Assembly (NCBI GenBank): GCA_036172265.1
Contig: JASFBA010000021.1
Coordinates: 1-64,000, forward strand
Direction: 5' to 3'
Origin: JASFBA01 sp036172265
Lineage (GTDB): Bacteria > Chloroflexota > Chloroflexia > DTKN01
Length of the DNA: 64,000 bases
Shown here: positions 50,748 to 59,457 of the stretch, one piece after another
Layout: each line of letters opens with the position of its first letter
How positions within the stretch are numbered: position 1 is the stretch's first letter
Made by a program: the position numbers and the translations under genes
The notes under the pieces: model-generated
Seen by the model: only the letters and a program-made list of their open reading frames with translations
The model's database searches: none
What the model was told of the DNA's origin: nothing

Positions 50748-50888
50748 GCCGCTTTTTCCCCCGGCTTAGAAGGAGGCCCATTTCATCTTCTGCTTTCTAC
50801 CGCCCCTTCGCTTTCCCTTCAAGGCGCCTTCACACCGGTCGGCTATACTCATCTTGTCGGTAGAAAGAGCGCATTAGGAGGTGAAGCG

Positions 50889-51335
50889 ATGAAGACCTGG
50901 CAGAAAGTATCGGCGGGAATGCTCGCAGTGATGACCCTGTTCGCGTTCCTGGTGCCGGCGGCTATGGCCCAGGAGGAAACTGGCTGCGGGTGGATCTTTG
51001 CCCATGGGGCCGGAGAAGCCGTCCTGGACGGGGACGGTACGGCGACCATCCACGGGCACGGCGTGGGGGTAGTCTGGGTCACCGGAGCCGAAAACCTGGT
51101 GGCCCGCGGCATAGGACGCCGCGTGGACCTGCCCGACGGCACGGTGCGTTTCGAGGGCTGGCGGGGAACGATCCGCGCTTCCGGGGACGATGTACACATC
51201 CGTATGCTGGGCAGCATCATCTCCTTCTACGCCCAGGGCTGCGGCAGCGTCTTCCTCCGGGGGTACGGCTGGTATCGAACCGGCCAAGGCAGCGGGTTGT
51301 GGTCGCCGGCCGGGGACACCGTCCTCCTGAAATAG
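50889..51335 (+). CDS. Small secreted glycine-rich beta protein, unknown function
   Basis: A 148-residue protein with a signal peptide (VSAGMLAVMTLFAFLVPAAMAQ) and an exported part built of short strands with regular Gly spacing. One such stretch is TATIHGHGVGVVWVTGAENL; others are VARGIGRRVDLPDGTVRFEGWRG and IRMLGSIISFYAQGCGSVFLRG. This looks like a small beta-solenoid or barrel. Two cysteines (about residues 33 and 118) could form a disulfide outside the cell. I do not recognise a named family. AGGAGGTGAAGCG precedes the ATG. It stands alone, followed by a terminator. Confidence 0.75.
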   Translation: MKTWQKVSAGMLAVMTLFAFLVPAAMAQEETGCGWIFAHGAGEAVLDGDGTATIHGHGVGVVWVTGAENLVARGIGRRVDLPDGTVRFEGWRGTIRASGDDVHIRMLGSIISFYAQGCGSVFLRGYGWYRTGQGSGLWSPAGDTVLLK

Positions 51336-51374
51336 GGCCATCTCCATCCGCTGCAGCGGGCTGCAGCAAACCAG

Positions 51375-51399
51375 AGGGGCGACCCGTTGGGTCGCCCCT
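51375..51399 (+). terminator. Terminator hairpin after the small secreted protein
   Basis: AGGGGCGACCC (51375-51385) and GGGTCGCCCCT (51389-51399) pair perfectly around GTT, followed by TTGGCTTT. Confidence 0.75.
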
Positions 51400-51437
51400 T
51401 TGGCTTTGCAACCGGCCCGGAACCACTTGGCGTAGTT

Positions 51438-51466
51438 TTGACATAACGGCCCTCTTGCGGTATAAT
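51438..51466 (+). promoter_or_regulatory. xerD promoter
   Basis: TTGACA (51438-51443), a 17-bp spacer and TATAAT (51461-51466): full consensus. Confidence 0.92.
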
Positions 51467-51519
51467 ACACTGGGCCGGGTGGACCGGCCGATTCGAGCGA
51501 ATGATCGGAGAGAAAAGCG

Positions 51520-52419
51520 ATGAAAGAGATCGAAGAATTTCTGGACTATCTGGAGGTCGAACGCAAATTTTCTCCCCACACCCTCGCCGCCTATCATACC
51601 GACCTGACCCAGTTCCACAACTTCCTGCGGGAACAACGCTCCTTCCAGGGATGGGCCGGTGTGGCCCGTGAGGACATCCTGGCCTTTATGGTCTACCTAA
51701 AGGAGCGGAAGTACACCCCCTCGACCATCGTCCGCCGTCTCTCGGCGCTCCATTCCTTCTTCGTCTATCTGCTCCGCGAGGGGCGCATCGAGCGCGACCC
51801 CTGTGAGGGGCTGGAAATGCCCCAGGTCGCCCGCCGGCTGCCGCGTGTCCTTTCGATGGAGGAAGTGGATGAACTTCTGGAACTGCCGGCTCGTTCCAGC
51901 ACCCCTGTTGCCCTGCGCGACCGGGCCATGTTGGAGGTGGCCTATGCCACGGGCCTGCGCGTCAGCGAACTGGTGGGGCTGAAACTGGATAGCATCAATC
52001 TGACGACCGGCTCTGTCCGCTGCATCGGAAAGCAGAACCGGGAACGCATCATCCCGTTGAGTGCTACCGCGGTGCAGGCGGTGCAGGAATACCTGGAGAT
52101 GGGCCGCCCCTACCTGGCCCGCTCTTCCGCCGAGCAACACCTCTTCCTCAACCGGCGCGGCCGGCCGATGACCCGTCAGGGCTTCTGGCTCATGCTGAAA
52201 AAGTACGCCGAGGAAATCGGCCTCTTCGAAATCACTCCCCACACTCTGCGCCATACTTTCGCCACCCACGCCCTCCAGCGCAAGGCGGACCTGCGTTCCA
52301 TCCAGGAACTCCTGGGCCATACTTCCATCACCACCACCCAGATCTACACCCAACTGGCCACGGAGCAACTCCACGAGGCCTACGAGCAGGCCCACCCGCG
52401 GGCAGAGGAAGAAAAGTAG
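51520..52419 (+). CDS. xerD: Tyrosine recombinase XerC/XerD
   Basis: The 299-residue recombinase has the SAM-like N-terminal DNA-binding domain (1-100) and a catalytic domain with the complete set Arg147 (ATGLRVSEL), Lys171, His241 and Arg244 (HTLRHTFATH), His267 (LLGHTSITTT) and nucleophile Tyr276. Xer recombinases resolve chromosome dimers at dif near FtsK. Many Chloroflexota seem to use a single Xer protein, so C or D naming is by similarity only. It has a full-consensus promoter. It is followed by glyS after a short leader. Confidence 0.93.
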   Translation: MKEIEEFLDYLEVERKFSPHTLAAYHTDLTQFHNFLREQRSFQGWAGVAREDILAFMVYLKERKYTPSTIVRRLSALHSFFVYLLREGRIERDPCEGLEMPQVARRLPRVLSMEEVDELLELPARSSTPVALRDRAMLEVAYATGLRVSELVGLKLDSINLTTGSVRCIGKQNRERIIPLSATAVQAVQEYLEMGRPYLARSSAEQHLFLNRRGRPMTRQGFWLMLKKYAEEIGLFEITPHTLRHTFATHALQRKADLRSIQELLGHTSITTTQIYTQLATEQLHEAYEQAHPRAEEEK

Positions 52420-52476
52420 GTGACAATAAGGATCAAGCCGGCCGAAGAGGCCGGTCCTTTCGGAGGCGGATTCCCT

Positions 52477-53796
52477 ATGACTGCACCCTCTATGGATGTC
52501 ATCGTCAGCCTGTGCAAGCGGCGCGGCTTTATCTTCCCCTCCAGCGAGATCTACGGCGGCTTTGGCAGCACCTGGGATTACGGCCCCCTGGGCTCGGAAC
52601 TCAAGTGCAACGTCAAGCAGGCCTGGTGGCGAAGCGTCGTCTGGGAACGCCCCGACGTCGAGGGCATTGATGGGGCCATCCTCATGTCCCCGCGCATCTG
52701 GGAAGTCTCCGGACACGTCGCCAGTTTCACCGATCCGCTGGTGGAGTGCAAATCGTGCCATCAGCGCTTCCGGCCGGATATGCTGGAAGAAAAACGCTGC
52801 CCGAACTGCGGCGGCACCGACTTTACCGAGCCGCGTCAGTTCAATATGATGTTCAAGACCTTTGTCGGGCCGGTGGAGGACGAGGCTTCGGTGGCCTATT
52901 TGCGTCCGGAAACCTGCCAGACCATCTTTGTCAACTTTGAAAACGTCCTCAACACGGCCCGACCGACGCCGAAACTCCCCTTCGGCATCGCCCAGATTGG
53001 CAAGGCTTTCCGCAACGAGATCGTCACCGGCAACTTTACCTTCCGCACCCGCGAGTTCGAGCAGTTCGAACTGGAGTACTTTTGCCGGCCGGAGGACGCC
53101 GAACGTATCCACCAGGAATGGATTCAGGAGCGGCTGCGCTGGTACACCGAACTGGGCATCCGGCCGGAAAACCTGCGGGTGCGAGCGCACGAACCGGAGG
53201 AACTGGCCCACTATGCCGCCGCCTGCTACGACATCGAGTATCGCTTCCCCGACCCGCTGGGCTGGAAGGAACTGGAGGGCATCGCCAACCGTACCGATTA
53301 CGACCTGCGCCGGCACAGCGAAGGCAGCGGCCACCCGCTTCGTTACTTTGACGAGGAGACCGGCCAGCACATCATCCCTTATGTCATCGAGCCCTCCGGC
53401 GGGGTGGACCGGGCCGTCCTGGTCTTTCTCCTCGATGCCTATGATGAGGAGATCGTCCGGGGGGAAAAGCGGGTGGTGTTACGACTGCATCCCCTGCTGG
53501 CCCCGATCAAGGTGGCCGTCTTCCCGTTGAAGCGAAACGTCCCGGCCCTGGTGGAAATGGCCCAGGAGATCGCCCGGAGTCTCCGCCCGCATATGCGCAC
53601 CATCTACGACGACACCGGAGCCATCGGCCGGCTCTACCGGCGCATGGACGAGGTCGGCACCCCCTACTGCATCACCGTGGACTTTCAGAGCCTGGAGGAC
53701 CGCACCGTCACCGTCCGCGACCGGGATACCATGGAGCAGGACAGGGTGCATGTGGAAGAGTTGCTGCCTTACCTGCGCGAACGGATTCCATGGTAG
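52477..53796 (+). CDS. glyS: Glycyl-tRNA synthetase (homodimeric type)
   Basis: The 439-residue class-II synthetase starts (M)TAPSMDVIVSLCKRRGFIFPSSEIYGGFGSTWDYGPLG. It has the zinc insert CKSCHQRF/CPNCGG, motif 2 FRNEI, RPETCQTIFVNFENV, and the C-terminal anticodon-binding domain VAVFPLKRNVPALVEMA. This is the alpha2 eukaryote/archaea-like form, not the alpha2beta2 form. The ATG at 52477 follows GGAGG; a GTG at 52420 directly behind xerD lies before a CCGGCC-GAAGA-GGCCGG hairpin and is less likely. The hairpin may be an attenuator. Confidence 0.95.
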   Translation: MTAPSMDVIVSLCKRRGFIFPSSEIYGGFGSTWDYGPLGSELKCNVKQAWWRSVVWERPDVEGIDGAILMSPRIWEVSGHVASFTDPLVECKSCHQRFRPDMLEEKRCPNCGGTDFTEPRQFNMMFKTFVGPVEDEASVAYLRPETCQTIFVNFENVLNTARPTPKLPFGIAQIGKAFRNEIVTGNFTFRTREFEQFELEYFCRPEDAERIHQEWIQERLRWYTELGIRPENLRVRAHEPEELAHYAAACYDIEYRFPDPLGWKELEGIANRTDYDLRRHSEGSGHPLRYFDEETGQHIIPYVIEPSGGVDRAVLVFLLDAYDEEIVRGEKRVVLRLHPLLAPIKVAVFPLKRNVPALVEMAQEIARSLRPHMRTIYDDTGAIGRLYRRMDEVGTPYCITVDFQSLEDRTVTVRDRDTMEQDRVHVEELLPYLRERIPW

Positions 53797-54680
53797 CGGG
53801 AATATTCTTGGACGCCAAGTCGCTATTAGACCTCTCCCTGGCCGATCTGCTTCCGGTCCTGGAGGAAAAGGCCCGGGCCGGCGGTTGCCCGCTGTGCGCC
53901 TCCTGTACCGGCAGGTGTATGGAACGGGCGCGGGAACTCCTGTCCCCCCAGGCCGGGTACTGGGCGGCCCGCTTTCGGGAAGGAGAACCGGCGGAGATCC
54001 TGGCCGGCCTGATGGACCATACGCTACTCAAGCCCGAAGCCACACCGGCCCAGATCGAAACGCTCTGCCGCGAAGCCCTCCGGCATCGCTTCTTCTCCGT
54101 CTGCGTGAACCCGCGTTATGTGCCGCAGTGCGTGCGAGTCCTTCGGGGAAGCCGCGTGCTGGTCTGCACGGTGGCCGGCTTCCCCTTGGGCGCAACCTCG
54201 ACCTACGCCAAGGTCGAGGAAACCCGCCAGGCCGTCCGGGACGGGGCGAGAGAAGTGGATATGGTGCTTTCCATCGGCGACCTGAAGGCCGGGAACACGG
54301 ACGTCGTCCAGGAGGAAATCGCCCGCTTGGCCGAGGTCTGCCACACCGCCGAAGCCCGACTCAAGGTGATCCTCGAGACAGCCCTGTTGGACGATGCCGA
54401 GAAGGTGCGGGCCTGCGAACTGGCCGTGGCGGCCGGGGCCGATTTCGTCAAGACCTCCACCGGCTTTGCCTCTGGTGGAGCCACGGTGTACGATGTGCTG
54501 CTAATGCGCCACACCGTGGGGGAGAGGGCGGGGGTGAAGGCCGCCGGAGGCATCCGCACCGTCGAAGATGCCCTGAAGGTGCTGGTGGCCGGAGCCAGTC
54601 GCCTGGGGGCCAGTGCCGGAGTGCGGCTGGTGGAAGAAGCGCGCACGATATCTGGGAAGAAGAGTGCCGACGAGTTGTAG
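53790..54680 (+). CDS. deoC: Deoxyribose-phosphate aldolase with Cys-rich N-terminal extension
   Basis: The 296-residue protein overlaps the end of glyS. From residue 72 it is a normal DeoC: LMDHTLLKPEATPAQIETLC, SVCVNPRYVPQC, TVAGFPLGATSTYAKVEETR, EVDMVLSIGDLKAG and the Schiff-base lysine in FVKTSTGFASGGAT. It cleaves 2-deoxyribose-5-phosphate to acetaldehyde and glyceraldehyde-3-phosphate. The first 70 residues are extra and hold GCPLCASCTGRCMERA, a likely metal-binding cluster not needed by standard enzymes. The extension may regulate activity or target the enzyme (inference). Confidence 0.93.
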   Translation: MVAGIFLDAKSLLDLSLADLLPVLEEKARAGGCPLCASCTGRCMERARELLSPQAGYWAARFREGEPAEILAGLMDHTLLKPEATPAQIETLCREALRHRFFSVCVNPRYVPQCVRVLRGSRVLVCTVAGFPLGATSTYAKVEETRQAVRDGAREVDMVLSIGDLKAGNTDVVQEEIARLAEVCHTAEARLKVILETALLDDAEKVRACELAVAAGADFVKTSTGFASGGATVYDVLLMRHTVGERAGVKAAGGIRTVEDALKVLVAGASRLGASAGVRLVEEARTISGKKSADEL

Positions 54681-54735
54681 CACGTGGATTGGAACCGCTT
54701 GACCGATGAAGGCCGGCCCCGGGCATCCACAATTA

Positions 54736-54760
54736 CCTTGGGGACTCGGCGGTCCCCTAG
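54736..54760 (+). promoter_or_regulatory. Hairpin abutting the SD of the MNT/HEPN pair
   Basis: CCTTGGGGAC and GTCCCCTAGG pair (one mismatch) around TCGGCG. The 3' arm overlaps the AGGAGGAGG ribosome-binding site before the ATG at 54770, so folding could limit translation. Confidence 0.45.
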
Positions 54761-54769
54761 GAGGAGGCT

Positions 54770-55312
54770 ATGGAACGTGGGGAAAGGCCGGTTGCGGGCC
54801 GTGCGGAAAAAGTTTCTCCTTTTCCAGCCCCTTTTCGCCCTCTGCTGGAAGCGCTCCTTGCGGCCTGCCAGGAGTATTACGGGGACCGTCTGGTTGCCCT
54901 GGCCGTCTTCGGCTCCCTGGGGCGGGGGACGGCCGGCCCGGAGTCGGATGTAGACTTCATGATCGTTTGCCGAGACCTGCCCTCAGGACGCATCCCCCGG
55001 GTGGAAGAGTTCTGCGCCCGGGTGGAGCCGGCCCTGGAGACGCTTCTAACGCAACTATCCGCCCGGGGAGTTCACACGCGGCTGTCGCCCGTTTTCAAGA
55101 CGCCCGAGGAACTCGAGGCCGGCAGCCCGTTGCTCCTGGATATGGTGGAAGATGCGGTGATCCTCTACGATCCGGAGGGCATTCTGGCCGGCCGGCTTCG
55201 GCGCCTGCGGGAACGGCTGGCCGAACTGGGAGCCCGGCGGGTCTGGCGGGGCGAGCAGTGGTACTGGGATTTGAAGCCGGATTATCGCCCAGGTGAGGTA
55301 TTTGAGCTGTGA
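54770..55312 (+). CDS. MNT-type minimal nucleotidyltransferase
   Basis: The 180-residue protein has the pol-beta nucleotidyltransferase signature FGSLGRGTAGPESDVDFMIV (GS at 48-49, catalytic Asp60 and Asp62), followed by helices. Such proteins act as antitoxins in MNT/HEPN modules by adding AMP to the HEPN partner. AGGAGGAGG precedes the ATG and is partly embedded in a hairpin. The GTG of the HEPN gene overlaps its stop (GTGA), so both are made together. The third catalytic Asp is not obvious, so activity needs testing. Confidence 0.87.
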   Translation: MERGERPVAGRAEKVSPFPAPFRPLLEALLAACQEYYGDRLVALAVFGSLGRGTAGPESDVDFMIVCRDLPSGRIPRVEEFCARVEPALETLLTQLSARGVHTRLSPVFKTPEELEAGSPLLLDMVEDAVILYDPEGILAGRLRRLRERLAELGARRVWRGEQWYWDLKPDYRPGEVFEL

Positions 55313-55725
55313 AAAACACCACGCTGGCCCAGAGTTACCTGATCAAAGCCCGTCTGCGGCTTGATTTTCTCTCCTCCCTCCTCGATGCCGGTGGGTATTC
55401 CGACGTTGTGCACAAGGCCCAGGAGATCGTAGAACTGGCCCTCAAAGGGATGCTCCGTCAGGTAGGAGTAGAGCCGCCCAAATGGCACGACGTCGGCCCC
55501 CTTCTCTTGGAGCATCGTCTTCGTTTTCCCCCCGATGTAGTTCCGGAATTGGAAACCTTGGCCGAGATCTCGCGGTGGCTGCGCCATGAACGCGAGTTTG
55601 CCTTCTACGGAGAGGTGGACCTGATCCCAACCGAGCAATATGCCCGGCAGGATGCCGTGCGAGCCCTCGCCGACGCCCGCAAGGTGGTTCAGGTGGCCTC
55701 CCGGGTGATTCCGCTGCCGGAGTAG
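55309..55725 (+). CDS. HEPN-domain protein, partner of the MNT protein
   Basis: A 138-residue all-helical protein of the HEPN type: SYLIKARLRLDFLSSLLDAGG, SDVVHKAQEIVELALKGML, then VPELETLAEISRWLRHEREF and a final helix ARQDAVRALADARKVVQVA. The R-x4-6-H RNase motif of toxin HEPN proteins is not visible, so this member may be a substrate-binding HEPN rather than an RNase. It directly follows the MNT gene with overlapping stop and start codons. It could be a toxin-antitoxin or a housekeeping pair. Confidence 0.83.
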   Translation: MKNTTLAQSYLIKARLRLDFLSSLLDAGGYSDVVHKAQEIVELALKGMLRQVGVEPPKWHDVGPLLLEHRLRFPPDVVPELETLAEISRWLRHEREFAFYGEVDLIPTEQYARQDAVRALADARKVVQVASRVIPLPE

Positions 55726-55729
55726 AAGG

Positions 55730-56953
55730 ATGCGCATCCTTTACCTCAGCCAGTACTTCCCTCCCGAGGTCGGCGCTACCCAGACGCGGGCCTATGAACT
55801 GGCCCAAGGGCTCGTTCAGGCCGGCCATGCCGTCACTATGCTGACCGAGGTGCCCAACCACCCGGAGGGGATCATCCGGCCGGAGTATCGGGGACGCTTC
55901 TGGGTACGGGAGGAACTGGACGGCATTGATGTCATCCGCGTCTGGGTCTGGACCTCCCCGGTCAAGACCATGCGCACCCGCCTGGCCTTCTACTGGACCT
56001 TTATGTTCAACGCTACCCTGGCCGGGCTGCTCCGGGCCCGGGGACGCTACGACCTTCTCTATGCCACCTCGCCGCCGCTCTTCGTGGGGGGAGCGGCGCT
56101 TGCGCTTTCCTACTTGCGACGCATCCCCATGGTCTTTGAAGTGCGCGACCTCTGGCCGGAGTCGGCGGTGGCGCTGGGGGAACTCCGGAACCCGCGCTTT
56201 ATCCGCTGGGCCACCGCCCTGGAGGAGCGCTGCTACCGGCGTGCCCGGCGCATCGTCGTGGTCACCGAGGGCATCCGCCGGCGGCTGCTGGAACGCGGCT
56301 TCCCGGCGGAGAAGATCGCCCTCATCCCCAACGGGGCCAATACCGACCTCTTCCGTCCCGAACCGGCGGCCGGCTACGCCCTGCGGAAGGAACTGGGCCT
56401 GGAGGAGCGCTTCCTGGTGCTCTATGCCGGCATCCACGGTGTGGCCCAGGGCCTGGAGACGGTGTTGGATGCGGCCCGGCGGCTTGCGAGTGCACCCCAC
56501 ATCCACTTTCTCCTGGTAGGGGAGGGACCCTGCAAGGCCGAATTGGTGCGGAAGAAGGAGGAAATGGGGCTCAGGAACGTTACGATGTTGGAAGGCCGGC
56601 CGCGAGAGGAGATGCCGGCCTTTTTCTCGGCGGCAGATGTGGCTTTGGTTCCGCTACGACGGGTCGAACTCTTCCAGAGCGCCCTGCCCTCCAAGATGTT
56701 CGACGCCTGGGCCTGCGCCTGTCCGGTGGTGTTGAGCATCGCCGGAGAAGCGCAGGAGGTGCTGGAGCAGGCCCAGGCCGGAGTTTACGTCCCGCCGGAG
56801 GACTCGGAAGAAATGGCCCGGGCGCTCCGGGCCCTTTCGCTCGATCGGGAGGCCTGCCGGGAGATGGGTTGGCGTGGCCGGCGCTTTGTGGAAGAGCACT
56901 ACTCCCGCCAGGCCCAGGCCTGGCAGTTGGTGAATTTGTTGGAGGGATTGTAA
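55730..56953 (+). CDS. GT4-family glycosyltransferase (WcaI/WbuB-like)
   Basis: The 407-residue GT-B enzyme begins MRILYLSQYFPPEVGATQTRAYELAQGL. It includes TEVPNHPEGII, the FEVRDLWPESAVALG signature of WbuB/WcaI-like fucosyl- or N-acetyl-fucosaminyltransferases, IPNGANTDLF and the nucleotide-sugar loop with the E-x7-E pattern (FFSAADVALVPLRRVELFQSALPSKMFDAWACA). It probably builds an envelope polysaccharide. It starts 5 bp after the HEPN stop. Its 3' end meets the convergent wecB gene, with 30 bp between the stops. Confidence 0.88.
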   Translation: MRILYLSQYFPPEVGATQTRAYELAQGLVQAGHAVTMLTEVPNHPEGIIRPEYRGRFWVREELDGIDVIRVWVWTSPVKTMRTRLAFYWTFMFNATLAGLLRARGRYDLLYATSPPLFVGGAALALSYLRRIPMVFEVRDLWPESAVALGELRNPRFIRWATALEERCYRRARRIVVVTEGIRRRLLERGFPAEKIALIPNGANTDLFRPEPAAGYALRKELGLEERFLVLYAGIHGVAQGLETVLDAARRLASAPHIHFLLVGEGPCKAELVRKKEEMGLRNVTMLEGRPREEMPAFFSAADVALVPLRRVELFQSALPSKMFDAWACACPVVLSIAGEAQEVLEQAQAGVYVPPEDSEEMARALRALSLDREACREMGWRGRRFVEEHYSRQAQAWQLVNLLEGL

Positions 56954-56983
56954 CCAAACCGGATCGGCCAAGGCTGCGCCTTC

Positions 56984-58036
56984 CTACTCCACCAATATCC
57001 TCACGATCTTTTCCCCCGCCCGGCCGTCGCCGAAAAGGGCCGGCCGCTTCCCCTGAGGATGAAAGGTGCGCACCGCCTCCACCATACGTTCCACCGACGT
57101 TCCCACCAATACGTTCCAGCCGGCCTCCACCGTCTCCACCCATTCGGTCTCTTCGCGCAGGGTGAGACAGGGGATGCCCAGCCAGTAGGCCTCCTTCTGT
57201 ACCCCTCCGGAGTCGGTGAGGATCAGGCGGGCATTCTTCTCCAGAATCAGCATATCCAGGTAGCCGACCGGCTCGATCAAAAGCACGTTCTCCGCTGGGG
57301 AAATGCCCCACCGGGCCAGGGCGCGACGGGTGCGGGGGTGAAGGGGGAAAACGACCGGTTCGTTGGCGGCGTTCAGGCCGGCGACGATGGCGGACAGGTT
57401 TTCGCGGACGTCGGTGTTGCCGGCACGGTGGATAGTGGCCAGGAGATAGGTGCCGGAAGCCAGTCCCAGCCTTTCCAGGATGTTGGAGCGGCGTTCAGCC
57501 AGGGGAAGGCTCTGGAGGAGGATGTCGTACATTACATCGCCGACCAGGTGCACGCCGGCGGTGATGCCCTCGCGGGCCAGGTTCTCCACCGCCGTCCGGG
57601 TGGGGCAGAAGAGGAGGTCGGAGAGACGGTCGGCTATGACACGGTTGATCTCTTCGGGCATCGTCCGGTTGAAGGAGCGGAGCCCGGCCTCCACGTGGGC
57701 CAGGGGGATTTCCAGTTTGGCCGCCGCCAGCGCCCCGGCCAGGGTGGAGTTCGTATCGCCATAGACGAGCACCCGATCGGGACGTTCCTCCAGGAGGACG
57801 CGCTCGATGCCGATGAGCATCTCCCCGGTCTGCCGGCCGTGGGAAGCAGAGCCAACCCCCAGATTGACGTCGGGCTGGGGAAGGCCGAGTTCGCGGAAAA
57901 AGACGTCCGACATGAGGTCGTCATAGTGCTGGCCGGTATGGAGCAGCACCTCCTTGTGCTCCCGGCGCAATACCCGACTCACAGCAGCGGCCTTGATGAA
58001 CTGGGGACGGGCCCCGACGACCGAGACGACCTTCAA
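56984..58036 (-). CDS. wecB: UDP-N-acetylglucosamine 2-epimerase (non-hydrolysing)
   Basis: The 350-residue enzyme begins (M)KVVSVVGARPQFIKAAAVSR at a TTG preceded by AGGAG. Conserved parts are LLHTGQHYDDLMSDVFF, VYGDTNSTLAGALAA, HVEAGLRSFNRTMPEEINRV, LATIHRAGNTD and LTDSGGVQKEAYWLGIPCLTLREETEWVET. It interconverts UDP-GlcNAc and UDP-ManNAc for wall or surface polymers. The TTGA overlaps the stop of the membrane glycosyltransferase upstream, so both are translated together. A longer upstream frame is an artefact of that gene. Confidence 0.93.
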   Translation of the reverse strand: MKVVSVVGARPQFIKAAAVSRVLRREHKEVLLHTGQHYDDLMSDVFFRELGLPQPDVNLGVGSASHGRQTGEMLIGIERVLLEERPDRVLVYGDTNSTLAGALAAAKLEIPLAHVEAGLRSFNRTMPEEINRVIADRLSDLLFCPTRTAVENLAREGITAGVHLVGDVMYDILLQSLPLAERRSNILERLGLASGTYLLATIHRAGNTDVRENLSAIVAGLNAANEPVVFPLHPRTRRALARWGISPAENVLLIEPVGYLDMLILEKNARLILTDSGGVQKEAYWLGIPCLTLREETEWVETVEAGWNVLVGTSVERMVEAVRTFHPQGKRPALFGDGRAGEKIVRILVE

Positions 58037-59454
58037 GAGCGGACTCCTGGGTTTCCACGCCCTGTTTCCCGGCTCAGGTTGCCTCCAGGACCAAGCACCT
58101 CCCCCAGCGAACGCCCTACCAGGAAGAGGTTCAACCCCAGCGTCGTCAGCCCGATCAGGTTGAAGGCCAGTTCCGAGGTGAGGGCGTAGAGGATGGGGAA
58201 GAGCGCCACCGGCACATAGAGCCAGAGATACAGGGTTTTCCAGGACACCCGGCCCTGGCTGTAGACGAGAAGGAGGGGAAGGATCAGGGGCAGTCCGGTG
58301 TAGATGTGCATATGCCAGGAAATGGCGCAGGTGGCGGCGTAGGTGCCGAGGAGGACAAAGCCGAAGGAAGGGGAGGAGGCCTCCGGCCGGCGTGACCAGA
58401 GCACCAACCCGGCGACGGCGGTTGCCACCATCCCGATAACGGCCGGCACCCAGGCCAGGGCGGCGGGCAGAACCAGCCCGAGGTTGGCTGCCAGCGAGCG
58501 CCAGTTCATCATCAACTGGGGGTTGATGGTGCGGTTCTCCCCGAAGGAGGCCTTGAGGTAAAGGTTCCCCACCGCCAGGAGGCCGTCGGTTCCGACCAGG
58601 GCCACTGAAAGGAACAGGATGAGAGAGGCCAGCAGGATGAAGCCGGCCAGTGTCCGAAAACGTCGGCCGAGGATCAGTCCAGGGAGAAAAAGGACGAGCA
58701 CCTGCCACTTCAGGAACAGGCCGGCCAGCCAGAGACCGGCCCGAAAATCCCGGCCCCGAATCAAGGCCAGGATGAACTCGCCCATACAGACAAGCAATAA
58801 AACGTTGACCTGCCCGGCTAGAAGGCTGGTGAAGACAGGTATGCTGAACACCATGCGGGAGAGGATGCCCCAGTCCAGATGGTCCTGCAGGGCCTTGCGA
58901 AAACGCCAGAGGTAAAGGACGAGGAGCAGGACGTTCAGGCCGGTCCAGAGGTAGAAACTGGTGCGGGGATCAAAGAGGAGAAGCGGCAGGAACAGGAGGA
59001 CAAAGGCCGGCAGGTAGTAGGTAGGAGCGTAGTCATAGCCGTCGAAGCCGGTGCCGAAGATGCCCTGGTCGTACCAGGGCTTTTGGAACTCGTTCTGCTT
59101 GGCCGGGTCGTAGATCGCGCCGAAGCCGTATTTCCAGGCGATCTCGGCCGAGGCACGGAAGGTCCGAAAATCCACGCCCAGATGGTTGACGACCCGCCCC
59201 GTCCAGAGGAAAAAGAGGCCAAAGGCCAGGTAGAAGAGGCCCAGCATGGCCAGGGCAAGGTTCAGCCACCCCCGAAGGCCCAGGGCGTGAAAGGGCAGTC
59301 TTCGGGCAACCCGTCGAGGAGGGCCCTTCGCCCTGAGGCGCCGCACCGTCCCTGCCCTGGGCCGGGCCAGGCCGTTTCTGGCCAGGCCGGCCAGGAACGC
59401 CTGCCACCGGCGCTCCAGACGCAGCCTCTCGCCAGGAGGAAGGACGAAGGACAT
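58033..59454 (-). CDS. GT87-like integral-membrane glycosyltransferase
   Basis: Product of 473 residues with a basic cytoplasmic N-terminus and about ten membrane helices. An early GVDFRTFRASAEIAW motif after the first helix is typical of DUF2029/GT87 polyprenyl-phosphate-mannose-dependent transferases, with the acidic residue after helix 1 facing outside. FSIPVFTSLLAGQVNVLLLV also fits the family. It likely adds mannose or a related sugar to a lipid-linked acceptor on the outer face of the membrane. It is coupled to wecB by stop-start overlap. Confidence 0.82.
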   Translation of the reverse strand: MSFVLPPGERLRLERRWQAFLAGLARNGLARPRAGTVRRLRAKGPPRRVARRLPFHALGLRGWLNLALAMLGLFYLAFGLFFLWTGRVVNHLGVDFRTFRASAEIAWKYGFGAIYDPAKQNEFQKPWYDQGIFGTGFDGYDYAPTYYLPAFVLLFLPLLLFDPRTSFYLWTGLNVLLLVLYLWRFRKALQDHLDWGILSRMVFSIPVFTSLLAGQVNVLLLVCMGEFILALIRGRDFRAGLWLAGLFLKWQVLVLFLPGLILGRRFRTLAGFILLASLILFLSVALVGTDGLLAVGNLYLKASFGENRTINPQLMMNWRSLAANLGLVLPAALAWVPAVIGMVATAVAGLVLWSRRPEASSPSFGFVLLGTYAATCAISWHMHIYTGLPLILPLLLVYSQGRVSWKTLYLWLYVPVALFPILYALTSELAFNLIGLTTLGLNLFLVGRSLGEVLGPGGNLSRETGRGNPGVRS

Positions 59455-59457
59455 CCG

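Larger units (their letters stand above)
50407..50888. other. Intergenic region with glmS promoter and one palindrome
   Basis: This 482-bp gap contains the glmS promoter at its left end, purine-rich sequence, a strong palindrome at 50715-50747 followed by CCGGCCGCTTTTT, and a possible -10 box TATACT (50844-50849) for the next gene without a clear -35. No gene is seen. Confidence 0.6.
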
